From NCBI GenBank assembly GCA_003170655.1, contig PMYY01000140.1, positions 1 to 36,039 on the forward strand: 36,039 bases of DNA, in the 5' to 3' direction. Of this stretch, positions 8,766 to 17,456 are shown piece by piece. The position numbers and the translations under genes are program-made. Source of the stretch: Nitrospiraceae bacterium. GTDB taxonomy: Bacteria > Nitrospirota > Thermodesulfovibrionia > Thermodesulfovibrionales > Dissulfurispiraceae. The notes under the pieces are model-generated. The model was not told where the DNA came from. It was given only the letters and a program-made list of their open reading frames with translations, and made no database searches. Positions within the stretch are counted from its first letter, which is position 1, and every line of letters begins with the position of its first letter.

Positions 8766-10988
8766 CTACTGAGCTATTCTGGGGGTTATAAAGATAAGCA
8801 GCTCAGTTACATGTTTTTCAACCGTCTGTTTCTTGAAAAGCCATCCCAAGACGGGAATCTTTCCAAGCCCCGGCACCTCGCTGTCATCGGTCGTTTCATT
8901 GGTTGTTAAAATACCACCCATGACAATTGTTTCACCATCGTTCAACATCACCTGTGTCATGGCCTGTTTAATATCAATAGATGGATTGCCAAAGATGTCC
9001 TTGTTGGTAAAATCAGGCTGGTCTTTGTTAACCTCCACTCTAAGCTGAATGGACCCATCCGGAGCGATTTGAGGCGTAACCGTAAGTTTCAGGTTAGCAT
9101 CGATATAAACCGTCGTGAATGTGGTGGCACCTCCGCCTGATCCGCTTTGTGGCGTTGTCACCGGGATTTTCTTGCCCTGCTTTATAACAGCTGACCGATT
9201 GTCGAGGGTCAGGATCTTAGGGCTCGACACTATTTTTGCTTTGCCGGCATCCTCAATTGCGGAAAGCCGCAGGTCGATTCCCAATGTCTGCATTTTGTTC
9301 AAAAAGCCTAATGTTACGGCACTTGTCGGATTGATTAAAGTTGATGTTGTCGCCGGAAGATTGACGACACCCGGGATATTAATTGTTCCGACATTCGCCA
9401 AGGTTGACTTATCGATAACATTCAACCCTCCGCCGGGGACATTCGCTACTGTGGCACCGGAACTGCCCCCAGCTGTGGCAATTGAATGCGGCAATGACGC
9501 AGCTGAAAAAGCAGTCAGTCCCCAGTCAACACCAAGGCTATGGACGTAATCACTATTCATTTCCACGATTCTCGCCTCGATAAGAACCTGTCGCGTAGGC
9601 CGATCAAGAACCTCGAGAAGTTGCCGTACTTCGTCTACGCTGGAGGGAATATCTTTGACAATGATAGTGCGGGTCCGAGAATCTATGCTAATCGTCCCGC
9701 GGGGCGAAAGTATTTTCCCCTTTTCTATCATGTCCTTGAGTCCCGGTATTCTACGGTCCTGTTTCGTTATTTCGTCATGTTCTGTGATATCATCGACGTT
9801 AGCATAATTTACAGTAAATATTTTAGTCACAACATCCTCAGCCTTGCCGAAGAGTTCCTTGTTTTCGGCAACCGCTTTCTTTTCATCCTGGAAAGCCTTG
9901 ACGGTAGCGATCCGTATAATATTCCCCTCGACAACCTTCTCTAGGTTAAAGGTCTTAAGGATGATATCCATAGCCTGGTTCCATGGGACATTCATGAGCT
10001 TCATGGTAATCTTACCCTTTACATCAGGGTGAACGACCATATTGTATCCACCCACATCACCCAATAGTCTCAGTATCGGGACTATATCAGCATCCTGGAA
10101 ATCCAGCGATATGACCTTGCCTCCGTTAGCTAATTTTTCCTGAACTTCGCCGCCCTCTTCGGTAACTGCTTTCCTGATTTTCCTATCTTTTGCCAATATG
10201 TCGACTACGACTTCGTCGTCAAGAATATACACGTCCGTAGTCATCTTTTCGGCCAGTGTAATATCGAATTTCAATCGATCCTGTTCGGTCCTAACCTTGA
10301 TAGCCTTCACTGCTGCAGGCAATTTAGAGGGAATTGCAGCCTTCATGGAAACACCTGGAATCTCAATGCTGAGATTTCTATCAAGCTGGAAAACAGCCGG
10401 TTCCATCAGTTTTCCATCAGCCTTAATAATCAATTCGAGGGTATCTCCATCCTTGTCGAAGGCAACATCGGTAATTGCCTGCGCCCTGCTATCCTTGGTC
10501 TTTAACGACGAAGTCCCTTTTATCTTCGGCCTCTCCTGTCCGACATCAGCCGTTTTGTCCAGACTCAATATTAGTATATCGCCCTTCACTTCTGCCCTGA
10601 TTTCAGAAGGGGACTGGAGAAGAATTGTCAGCCTCGCCGCAAAAGTCGGTGTTTCCACCTGAGTCGGAACAATCTCCGCAACTCCAGGCACGGTAGAGAC
10701 GATTTTGTCCTTGAACTGTCCTATCGATACATCATTGAGTTCAACGGCGACCATAAATGGATCAGTTGACTTATATATCGAATACTTAATTGGACCATCT
10801 ATCCTGATTTGAATCGTGTTGTCCGTCATCGAGATGTCCCGGATTACAGATGGCCCAGCTGCCAATACATTCCCCACCAATGCGAATATAATCAGCACCG
10901 AAAGCAGGCAGAGATATACCCGATACTTGCGATACTCCGATCTGTCGGCCCTCTTTTTAAAGTCTATCCCTGCAACTGTAGAATTCAT
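8766..10988 (-). CDS. pilQ: Type IV pilus secretin PilQ
   Basis: PilQ forms the outer membrane ring through which the type IV pilus is extruded. The 740 residues show a hydrophobic signal at about 22-43, two AMIN-type beta domains (about 46-145 and 168-265) that bind peptidoglycan in relatives, an STN/N0 domain (about 296-362) containing LDFQDADIVPILRLLG, and an N1 domain (about 384-463). The secretin core follows from about 465, ending VPGLGKIPVLGWLF and LLIFITPRI. The signal is preceded by an unusually long charged segment of about 20 residues; an internal start is possible. The ATG overlaps the pilP stop. It is the last gene of pilMNOPQ and ends 20 bases from the terminator. Confidence 0.97.
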   Translation of the reverse strand: MNSTVAGIDFKKRADRSEYRKYRVYLCLLSVLIIFALVGNVLAAGPSVIRDISMTDNTIQIRIDGPIKYSIYKSTDPFMVAVELNDVSIGQFKDKIVSTVPGVAEIVPTQVETPTFAARLTILLQSPSEIRAEVKGDILILSLDKTADVGQERPKIKGTSSLKTKDSRAQAITDVAFDKDGDTLELIIKADGKLMEPAVFQLDRNLSIEIPGVSMKAAIPSKLPAAVKAIKVRTEQDRLKFDITLAEKMTTDVYILDDEVVVDILAKDRKIRKAVTEEGGEVQEKLANGGKVISLDFQDADIVPILRLLGDVGGYNMVVHPDVKGKITMKLMNVPWNQAMDIILKTFNLEKVVEGNIIRIATVKAFQDEKKAVAENKELFGKAEDVVTKIFTVNYANVDDITEHDEITKQDRRIPGLKDMIEKGKILSPRGTISIDSRTRTIIVKDIPSSVDEVRQLLEVLDRPTRQVLIEARIVEMNSDYVHSLGVDWGLTAFSAASLPHSIATAGGSSGATVANVPGGGLNVIDKSTLANVGTINIPGVVNLPATTSTLINPTSAVTLGFLNKMQTLGIDLRLSAIEDAGKAKIVSSPKILTLDNRSAVIKQGKKIPVTTPQSGSGGGATTFTTVYIDANLKLTVTPQIAPDGSIQLRVEVNKDQPDFTNKDIFGNPSIDIKQAMTQVMLNDGETIVMGGILTTNETTDDSEVPGLGKIPVLGWLFKKQTVEKHVTELLIFITPRIAQ

Positions 10989-11488
10989 TCTTCTTCCTCC
11001 CCGCGGAGTCTTAATACGGTGTCCCGTGGACTCATAACACCACTCGCATCTCTGATACGCTCCCTGATAACCACAGTGTCCTTGGTTAGCCTACTTATCA
11101 CGCCGCCATGAGTCCCAACCTTGGCTCCATCGGACACATTGTATGACTTACCATCAGGCAGGGAAACGACTGCAAAATACTTCTTCTTGTCCCAAAGAAT
11201 TGCTATGATCTTCATTTCAGTAATATCATACGATTCAAGAGGCGTGACGCCTTTATCTCTTCCCGCCTCTCTTTTTGAAACCAGCGGGGCAAAAGGATCA
11301 CGCCTGTCAAGCCCGGTATACTCGTAAGCACCGCCCGTTTGTGCGCTCCCAGAAACAGCGGTAGCTGGCGCACTAGTGGGAGAGGGTTCAGCTGCATACG
11401 CACCAGACCCAGCTGTGAAGAATGATCCACACGTAAGGCAAGATATGCCGATAACAACGGTGGCACTGATGAGCGAACAACGTCCCAT
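10985..11488 (-). CDS. pilP: Type IV pilus assembly protein PilP
   Basis: PilP is the periplasmic link between the inner membrane PilM-N-O platform and the secretin PilQ. The 167-residue protein has an N-terminal signal (about 7-32). The characteristic RRDPFAPL motif appears near residue 62, followed by a beta domain with MKIIAILWDKKKYFAVVSLPDGKSYNVSDGAKVG typical of the family (quoted here only as its start and end: MKIIAIL, SDGAKVG). A cysteine pair (SCLTC) sits in the signal region, but the expected lipobox spacing is not clear, so lipidation is uncertain. The gene overlaps pilO by one base and pilQ by four, implying coupled translation. Confidence 0.93.
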   Translation of the reverse strand: MGRCSLISATVVIGISCLTCGSFFTAGSGAYAAEPSPTSAPATAVSGSAQTGGAYEYTGLDRRDPFAPLVSKREAGRDKGVTPLESYDITEMKIIAILWDKKKYFAVVSLPDGKSYNVSDGAKVGTHGGVISRLTKDTVVIRERIRDASGVMSPRDTVLRLRGEEEE

Positions 11489-12108
11489 TAATTCTTACCC
11501 CCCTTCTCAGCTTTTTCCATTGCCTTCTTTTCCGCCTCCGGAATCGAGGAGTAAGTTATGGCCGCAAAAGAAACTGCCAGAGCGGCAGCACCTTTCCTTG
11601 AAATCTTGCCGGTGCTCTTCATCACTATTTTATCCAGATTAACAATCCTTTCAATTTTCGTGATATTACTGAAAAATTGACCGAATCTGTGATAAGAACC
11701 ACGCATCTCGACATTTACCGGAATCTCGTAAACCTCTTTGCTGGCATGAACGGTCTTTGCGGATGGCCTCCAGAGAACGCTTTCGAGCCCAGACTTGAAA
11801 GCCAGTTGCGACACCTGTCTTAATAGTCCGGATACCTCTTTCTCTTCCGGAAGCTGCGATTCAAGTGCTGCCAATTTTTTCTTTAGAGCTTCATTTTCCC
11901 CTACAAGAGCAGTCAGGCGATCAGCCTGCTGCTGGGAGATTTGGAGGTCAGCCCGCTGCTTTTCTACGTTTGTTGAAATCCGGCTCTTTTCATCCAGCGT
12001 AGGTAATATCAGGAATGTAATGCTCAGTACGATGATAAGTAGAGACGGTAAGACAAGGAGGATATTCTTCTTCGAAGGGCTCAAATTGTCTAGGCTTTCC
12101 ATCGTCAT
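11488..12108 (-). CDS. pilO: Type IV pilus assembly protein PilO
   Basis: PilO pairs with PilN in the inner membrane alignment complex. The 206 residues contain one N-terminal membrane helix (about 15-37), a coiled-coil stretch rich in Lys, Glu and Gln (about 40-92), and a ferredoxin-like periplasmic domain. The family-typical VEMRGSYHRFGQFFSNI near 133-149 identifies it. The C-terminal tail is highly charged. It overlaps pilN by four bases (ATGA) and pilP by one, placing it firmly within the operon. Confidence 0.94.
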   Translation of the reverse strand: MTMESLDNLSPSKKNILLVLPSLLIIVLSITFLILPTLDEKSRISTNVEKQRADLQISQQQADRLTALVGENEALKKKLAALESQLPEEKEVSGLLRQVSQLAFKSGLESVLWRPSAKTVHASKEVYEIPVNVEMRGSYHRFGQFFSNITKIERIVNLDKIVMKSTGKISRKGAAALAVSFAAITYSSIPEAEKKAMEKAEKGGKN

Positions 12109-12674
12109 ATCTTCACCTTGAAGTTCAGCTTGAAGTTATATACTTCTGTCTTGTCCACGGTCCCCTGTTTTGTCTCTTCTAAATATACATCGGAATAAGT
12201 GGGCGATTTCTTTAGATTGTCTACAAAAGTGACAACGTCCATGTTCGTATAGCCGACTCCGTCGATTGTCACTTGAGGATTATTAAAAGCAACTGCTGAC
12301 AGCCATATGCCATCCGGCAGCAGCTTGCTTATGTCATCCAGCAGTCGCACCGGCACTGACTGATTTTTCTTGAGTGTCTCAATGAGATTCGACTTCTGCT
12401 GTATGGCCTTATTTAAGACCTCATATTTTTTGACCTCATCGATCTTCTTCTTATATTCCGCTATCTTTGCCTGATTCGACGTATATTCTGTTTGTAATTC
12501 CGTAACCTTCATTTTGAGAAAAACGACAACCAGCGCCATGACGAGAAACGTTGTGGCCGTAATTATTGCAAGCAAGGCAAGGAACGGAAATGCCTTCTTC
12601 GTCTCTCCAAAGGGAAGCTCGACTTTCTTCTGTTTTTTCTGTTTTCTTTCAGCCAGCAGGTTGATCCGTATCAT
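12105..12674 (-). CDS. pilN: Type IV pilus assembly protein PilN
   Basis: PilN is a bitopic inner membrane protein whose short cytoplasmic tail binds PilM. The N-terminal MIRINLLAE is the conserved PilM-docking motif. It is followed by a basic linker, one membrane helix (about 30-53), a coiled coil (about 55-105) and a periplasmic domain with LLPDGIWLSAVAF and VTIDGVGYT segments typical of the family. The 189-residue length is normal. Its ATG overlaps the pilM stop, and its own stop overlaps pilO in the same way. Confidence 0.95.
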   Translation of the reverse strand: MIRINLLAERKQKKQKKVELPFGETKKAFPFLALLAIITATTFLVMALVVVFLKMKVTELQTEYTSNQAKIAEYKKKIDEVKKYEVLNKAIQQKSNLIETLKKNQSVPVRLLDDISKLLPDGIWLSAVAFNNPQVTIDGVGYTNMDVVTFVDNLKKSPTYSDVYLEETKQGTVDKTEVYNFKLNFKVKI

Positions 12675-13720
12675 TGCCTGTCCCCCGAACGCCTCATTGC
12701 AAGACCGACTGCGACAGCTGTAATCGGTGCGATTTCATTGACTGCCAGCCTTTCGGATTTGTGGATTTTTTTCAAAACATCCGCCACTTCGACGGGGATG
12801 CCGAGTCTCTCGGACATAAGGTGAGCGAAGCCGCTGATGAGTGCCGCGCCACCGCTCAGGACGATCCCGTTGATGTCTTCATCTCCCACGCTGCTCCTGA
12901 AATATTCGAACGAGCGGTATATTTCAGCATAAATCTCGTCGGAGGCGCCGTTGATGATCTCACGTACTGAATCCACGGATATTCCTTCGGCCGCTTCACC
13001 CAGTTTTACACGCTCCGCAGCGTCCTTGGAAATGTTCAGGGTCCTCTCAAGTGCCTCGGTGTGGTAGTTACTGCCTATAGCTGTATCTCTCATGAAGACC
13101 GGCAGCCCTTTCCTGAGAATGCTTATGTTGGTTTTGCTCGCACCGATATTGACGAGTGCTATATTCTTTTTATCGGGAAAACCGTAATTCACTTCATACA
13201 CATTCCCTATCGCAAAAGAATCCACATCGACAACGACCGGTGTCAAGCCGGCCTGCTGAACTACATCGACATAGTCGGACATTACACTTTTCTTGACGGC
13301 AACAAGCATAACGTCCATCATTCCATCTTCCTCTGAATCCTGTCCGAGGATTTCGAAATCGATATTGACGTCCTTGATGTCGAACGGGATGTACTGTTCC
13401 GCTTCGTACTTGATATTGAGACCCAGCTCTTCTTCGGTGATAAGAGGGACCTTTATGACCTTAGTGATTACCGCAGAATGACCCGAAAGCCCTATCACAG
13501 CTTCAGCCTTCTTAATCCCCGCTTGGCTCATCAACGCTTTAAGCGAATCGACGAGCTTAGTTTTGTTGAGCACAAGTCCATCGCCGATTACATCTCGCTC
13601 TACAGGAAGCATGCTGAAAAGCGAAAGCTCATAGCCGTCTTTGCCGGCATCGACCTGTGCCACCTTTAAATAGCGTGACCCGATATCCAACCCTATGGTG
13701 CTCTTTTTACCTATAAGCAT
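12671..13720 (-). CDS. pilM: Type IV pilus assembly protein PilM (actin-like ATPase)
   Basis: PilM is a cytoplasmic actin-fold protein that binds ATP and the N-terminus of PilN, organising the inner side of the pilus machine. The 349 residues begin with the phosphate-1 motif GLDIGSRYLKVAQV (about 9-22), include a SHS2-type region, ALVNIGASKTNISI (phosphate 2, about 188-201) and GIVLSGGAALISGF (adenosine motif, about 285-298). It is the first gene of pilMNOPQ. No Shine-Dalgarno precedes the ATG. Instead a promoter places the predicted transcript start on the ATG itself, suggesting a leaderless mRNA. Confidence 0.96.
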   Translation of the reverse strand: MLIGKKSTIGLDIGSRYLKVAQVDAGKDGYELSLFSMLPVERDVIGDGLVLNKTKLVDSLKALMSQAGIKKAEAVIGLSGHSAVITKVIKVPLITEEELGLNIKYEAEQYIPFDIKDVNIDFEILGQDSEEDGMMDVMLVAVKKSVMSDYVDVVQQAGLTPVVVDVDSFAIGNVYEVNYGFPDKKNIALVNIGASKTNISILRKGLPVFMRDTAIGSNYHTEALERTLNISKDAAERVKLGEAAEGISVDSVREIINGASDEIYAEIYRSFEYFRSSVGDEDINGIVLSGGAALISGFAHLMSERLGIPVEVADVLKKIHKSERLAVNEIAPITAVAVGLAMRRSGDRQ

Positions 13721-13755
13721 ATGCTATAATTAGCAGAAATAGTTTGATTTGTCAA
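13720..13755 (-). promoter_or_regulatory. Promoter of pilMNOPQ, probably leaderless
   Basis: On the minus strand TTGACA (13750-13755) is followed by a 17-base spacer and TAATTA (13727-13732). The spacer ends in TGC, giving the extended -10 TGn motif. Counting seven bases from the -10 puts the transcript start at 13720, the A of the pilM ATG. No ribosome binding site lies between. Confidence 0.6.
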
Positions 13756-13779
13756 GCATTTTATACATTGGGTCTCCAT

Positions 13780-15576
13780 TTAGAGGGGTACGCTCGTTTT
13801 GATATTAAGTTCTCTCAGTTGCCTCTGATCCACGGTTGACGGCGCACCGCTCATCGGGCACACCGCTTTTTGTGTTTTCGGAAAAGCGATAACGTCCCTT
13901 ATCGAAGCCGCGCCAACCATGAGCATTACCAGCCTGTCAAGGCCCAGTGCAATGCCACCGTGAGGAGGTGCTCCGAACTGAAGGGCATCGAGCAGGAAGC
14001 CGAACTTCTGATATGCCTCCTCGTCGCCTATGCCGAGTATCTGAAACATCCGCCTCTGCAAGTCTCTGCGGTGGATACGGATACTGCCGCCGCCCACCTC
14101 ATAGCCGTTGAGCACGAGGTCATATGCCTTTGCCGTAAACGAGGACAGTATGTCCGACGGCTCCTTTACAGGGAATCCATCATCGGAAAGCCGAAGCATT
14201 TTTTCGATGTCCTCATCGGCGGGAGAAGTGAATGGATGATGCATTGCGGCATACCTCTTTTCCTCTTCATCCCATTCGAGCAAAGGAAAGTCTGTAATCC
14301 ACGCGAAATTAAAGCCATCATGAATCAGATTGAGCCTTTTACCAAGATCGAGCCTCATCCTTCCGAGAACGTTGTGAACGATATTCTCTTTATCGGCCAC
14401 AAACATAATCAGGTCACCCTCTTCTGCACCGACCCGCTCCGCCATCTGTTTCAATATATCTCCGGGAAAGAATTTTGCTATGGGCGATTCAAATCCGCCC
14501 TTAACCTTTATCCAGGCAAGCCCTTTTGCACCGAAGGCTTTTGCATCTTCGGTAAGCATGTCCACTTCTTTTCTCGAAACACCCGCCATTCCCTTGCCGT
14601 TGATCGCCTTCACTCGACCGCCTGTCTCTATGGCATCGAGAAATACCTTAAAGGAACTCGCACGGGCAAGGTCGCCCATGTCGACGATTTCCATTCCGAA
14701 CCTCAGATCAGGCTTGTCACTTCCGAATCGTTCCATCGCTTCCTTAAAGGATAGCACCGGGAATGGTTTTGATATTGTGACGCCCATCACATCCTGAAAA
14801 AGATTGTTTATCATTCCTTCTATCAAGACCATAATTTCGCTGCTGTCGACAAAAGACATTTCGATGTCGACCTGTGTGAATTCGGGTTGCCGGTCGGCCC
14901 TGAGGTCTTCATCCCTGAAGCACTTAACTATCTGGAAGTAGCGCTCCATGCCTGCAACCATTAATATCTGCTTGAAGATCTGCGGCGATTGCGGCAATGC
15001 ATAAAATTGCCCGGGATTGAGCCTGCTCGGCACTAGATAATCCCTGGCGCCTTCAGGTGTGGATTTCGTAAGCATCGGCGTTTCTATTTCCAGGAAACCG
15101 TCTCTGTCAAGATAGGCCCTTATTCCCTTTGCAACTTTGTGACGGATTATGAAGTTGCGTTGCAATTCCGGCCTTCTCAGGTCGATATAACGGTGTTTGA
15201 GGCGCAAAGTCTCAGACGCCTCCGCCGCTTCTTCGAGTGTGAACGGCAGCACCGCCGCTTCGTTAAGTACGACCAGCTTGCTGGCGTAAAGCTCCACTTT
15301 ACCGGTTGCAATGTCATCATTTGCCGTCCCTTCAGGCCGGCGCCTAACCTCACCCTGGACCGATATGACAAACTCGCCTCTCAAACTGTGGGCAAGTTGG
15401 TGCGCCTCAGCCGAGACATCAGGACTGAAAACGACCTGAGCAATGCCGCTCCGGTCCCTCAGATCGACAAAGATCAGCCCGCCGTGGTCCCTCCTTCTGA
15501 AGACCCAGCCGGCCAGATTGAAGTGTGAGCCGGCATGTGATGCCCTCAGTTCGCCGCACCATATATCACGATACAT
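13780..15576 (-). CDS. aspS: Aspartyl-tRNA synthetase, probably non-discriminating (Asp/Asn)
   Basis: A class II synthetase that charges tRNA-Asp. The 598 residues have the N-terminal OB-fold anticodon domain (about 1-105), motif 2 region [23 protein letters not shown] (key residues FRDEDLR), the bacterial GAD insertion (about 300-410) and motif 3 GLDRLVMLM near the C-terminus. His31 in RRRDHGG and the Gly in RRPEG near residue 83 match the residues linked to relaxed specificity in Pseudomonas aeruginosa AspRS. The enzyme therefore probably also makes Asp-tRNA-Asn for GatCAB. The start has GGAGG just upstream. It ends 59 bases before pilM and is separately promoted. Confidence 0.97.
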   Translation of the reverse strand: MYRDIWCGELRASHAGSHFNLAGWVFRRRDHGGLIFVDLRDRSGIAQVVFSPDVSAEAHQLAHSLRGEFVISVQGEVRRRPEGTANDDIATGKVELYASKLVVLNEAAVLPFTLEEAAEASETLRLKHRYIDLRRPELQRNFIIRHKVAKGIRAYLDRDGFLEIETPMLTKSTPEGARDYLVPSRLNPGQFYALPQSPQIFKQILMVAGMERYFQIVKCFRDEDLRADRQPEFTQVDIEMSFVDSSEIMVLIEGMINNLFQDVMGVTISKPFPVLSFKEAMERFGSDKPDLRFGMEIVDMGDLARASSFKVFLDAIETGGRVKAINGKGMAGVSRKEVDMLTEDAKAFGAKGLAWIKVKGGFESPIAKFFPGDILKQMAERVGAEEGDLIMFVADKENIVHNVLGRMRLDLGKRLNLIHDGFNFAWITDFPLLEWDEEEKRYAAMHHPFTSPADEDIEKMLRLSDDGFPVKEPSDILSSFTAKAYDLVLNGYEVGGGSIRIHRRDLQRRMFQILGIGDEEAYQKFGFLLDALQFGAPPHGGIALGLDRLVMLMVGAASIRDVIAFPKTQKAVCPMSGAPSTVDQRQLRELNIKTSVPL

Positions 15577-15691
15577 ATATCCTCCGTTAATTCGGACTTG
15601 TAAAAAAGCCCCTATGTTGCATTGCTTGTCTCTGGACTCTTACAAATCCTCACATGTGTTTTAGTATCTGCACAGAATAGAACACATCTAT

Positions 15692-16429
15692 TCAGTTTAT
15701 TTTATATTCTCGTGTCGCGATCTCCTTCCGCAAAGACAACAACTCCTTTTCGGTAAGAGGCCTGAGTTCTCCGATTTTAAGACCGCTCAGCTTCACACCA
15801 TTGACGCTTATACGCCGCAGTTTCGAGGCAGGATGACCCACTGCCTCCACCATCCTGCGCACCTGTCTTTTTTTGCCCTCAGTAATCGTTATCTCGATCC
15901 ACGAATTATTTTCGGCCTGCCGAACAAACCTTACCCTCGCCGGCAAGGTCATCCCATCCTCAAGCCGTACACCCTGCCTTAGCTTCCGGATTTTGTCGTC
16001 CGCAATCTTTCCCTTGACCTTGACGACATAAGTCTTCGGTATTTTCCCGGACGGATGCATCAAGGCATACGCGAAATCACCATCGTTGGTAAGCAGCAAA
16101 AGGCCCTCGGAATCATAGTCCAACCTGCCTACCGGAAAGACCCTGTATCTGACGCCCTTCAGGTAATCCTTTATGGCAGGTCTGCCTTCAGGGTCAGAAA
16201 GGGAAGTCACAACTCCCTTCGGTTTATTGAGCATAAGATATACTTTCGGCTCGCGCCTAGTAAGAAGTTTTCCATCAACCTTAATGTGGTCTTTCTCTGG
16301 ATCAGCCTTCATGCCAAGCTCGGCGATCTTTCCATTGACCGTAACTCGTCCCTCTGAAATTAACTCCTCGGCTCCTCTGCGCGAGGAGATACCCATCTGT
16401 GCAATTATCTTCTGTATTCTATGTTCCAT
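15692..16429 (-). CDS. rluB: Ribosomal large subunit pseudouridine synthase B family
   Basis: Enzymes of the RsuA/RluB/RluE/RluF group convert specific rRNA uridines to pseudouridine. An N-terminal S4 RNA-binding domain (RIQKIIAQMGISSRRGAEEL) is followed by the catalytic domain with VGRLDYDSEGLLLLTNDGD containing the catalytic aspartate, and the C-terminal GKKRQVRRMVEAVGHP. I set the start at 16429 because family members begin just before the S4 domain. The frame is open to 16495, but that region overlaps the preceding surA-like gene. The 245-residue length fits. The exact rRNA target (RluB versus RsuA) cannot be proven from motifs alone; RluB is the likelier. Confidence 0.88.
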   Translation of the reverse strand: MEHRIQKIIAQMGISSRRGAEELISEGRVTVNGKIAELGMKADPEKDHIKVDGKLLTRREPKVYLMLNKPKGVVTSLSDPEGRPAIKDYLKGVRYRVFPVGRLDYDSEGLLLLTNDGDFAYALMHPSGKIPKTYVVKVKGKIADDKIRKLRQGVRLEDGMTLPARVRFVRQAENNSWIEITITEGKKRQVRRMVEAVGHPASKLRRISVNGVKLSGLKIGELRPLTEKELLSLRKEIATREYKIN

Positions 16430-16449
16430 TCTCAGTCCGAATATTTCCT

Positions 16450-17406
16450 CTATTTGATCTCGACGTAAGCCTTCTGTCGCAAGCCTTTCACCCAAGCCTT
16501 GTAATCCCTCTCGAATCTTTCCGCATACAGTTTATCCTGCATCGCCTGTCTCAACTCAGTCGGGTTCTTGAATATCTTCTCACTTTCAAGCTTCATTATA
16601 TTTATCCCGCCGGACGTACTGAATGGTTCGCTGATCGCCCCAGGCTTCAGCTTTGCGAGCACATCAAGAAATTCCTTCGAAAGGTCTGTCTTGCTCACAA
16701 ATCCCAGATCGCCGCCAACCTTCGCGCTGGAATCTTCAGAGTATTTCCGCGCCGCATCAGCAAAGCCCTCTCCCGCCCTGATCTCTTCGTATATCGTGCG
16801 TGCCTTTTCTTCAGACTGTTTCGGATCTTCGGTCTTCTTTATCACAATCAGGCTTATCTTGTAGCCTTCCTCCGCCGCTGGCACCGTTGTATTCTTTGCC
16901 AGGTAGGCATTTAACTCGCCCTCGGTCACGACTACCTTACTCCTTACGTCACGGTCGACAAGACGATTTATCACGATCTGGTCTGAAAGTTTCTTTTTAT
17001 ACTCGTCAGTGGTGAACCCTTCCTTTATCACGGCCTCTTTCATGGCCGCATCGGTCATCGCGTATTTTTCCCTGATGGATTGCATGGTCTTATTGATTTC
17101 GTCATCGCTTGCGCTGATACCTGCCTTCTTCGCTTCCTGGAGAAGCAGCCTCATATCTATGAGATTCTCGAGAAAGGACTTTTCATTCTGCTCAAATATC
17201 TTGTGCCTCTCCCGCTCGCTCATGGCCTTAACCTGCGGGCTGGCCTCGAACTCCATGGACTTGTAGACCTCGCTCCAGGTTATCACCTCTGAATTCACTA
17301 CGGCCACCACCTTATCGAGCAGAATGGCCCCTTCACTGATGGTGAAGAGCCCGATAACTGCTGCGGCCAGAATATTAATACAGAGGAACCAGAATCCAAT
17401 TCTCAT
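16450..17406 (-). CDS. SurA-like periplasmic peptidyl-prolyl isomerase / chaperone
   Basis: A 318-residue exported foldase. The N-terminal hydrophobic segment (about 3-27) acts as a signal, followed immediately by LLDKVVAVVNSEVITWSEV, the usual start of SurA N-terminal domains. A single parvulin/PpiC domain lies in the C-terminal half (EEIRAGEGFADAARKYSED and GGDLGFVSK are its hallmarks). Such proteins assist outer membrane protein folding. I chose the ATG at 17406 because GGGAGGG lies about eight bases upstream; the more upstream in-frame ATG at 17463 lacks this and would overlap hypE. The next gene, rluB, begins 20 bases after the stop. Confidence 0.9.
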   Translation of the reverse strand: MRIGFWFLCINILAAAVIGLFTISEGAILLDKVVAVVNSEVITWSEVYKSMEFEASPQVKAMSERERHKIFEQNEKSFLENLIDMRLLLQEAKKAGISASDDEINKTMQSIREKYAMTDAAMKEAVIKEGFTTDEYKKKLSDQIVINRLVDRDVRSKVVVTEGELNAYLAKNTTVPAAEEGYKISLIVIKKTEDPKQSEEKARTIYEEIRAGEGFADAARKYSEDSSAKVGGDLGFVSKTDLSKEFLDVLAKLKPGAISEPFSTSGGINIMKLESEKIFKNPTELRQAMQDKLYAERFERDYKAWVKGLRQKAYVEIK

Positions 17407-17456
17407 AAATAACCCTCCCGTGTAATCAGCATAAACTTTCCCTATTAGAAACTGCC

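Noticed and set aside
15675-15693. 7-bp hairpin GAATAGA/TCTATTC at the end of rluB
   Set aside because: It spans the rluB stop codon and is AT-rich with no T-run, so it is not a convincing terminator.
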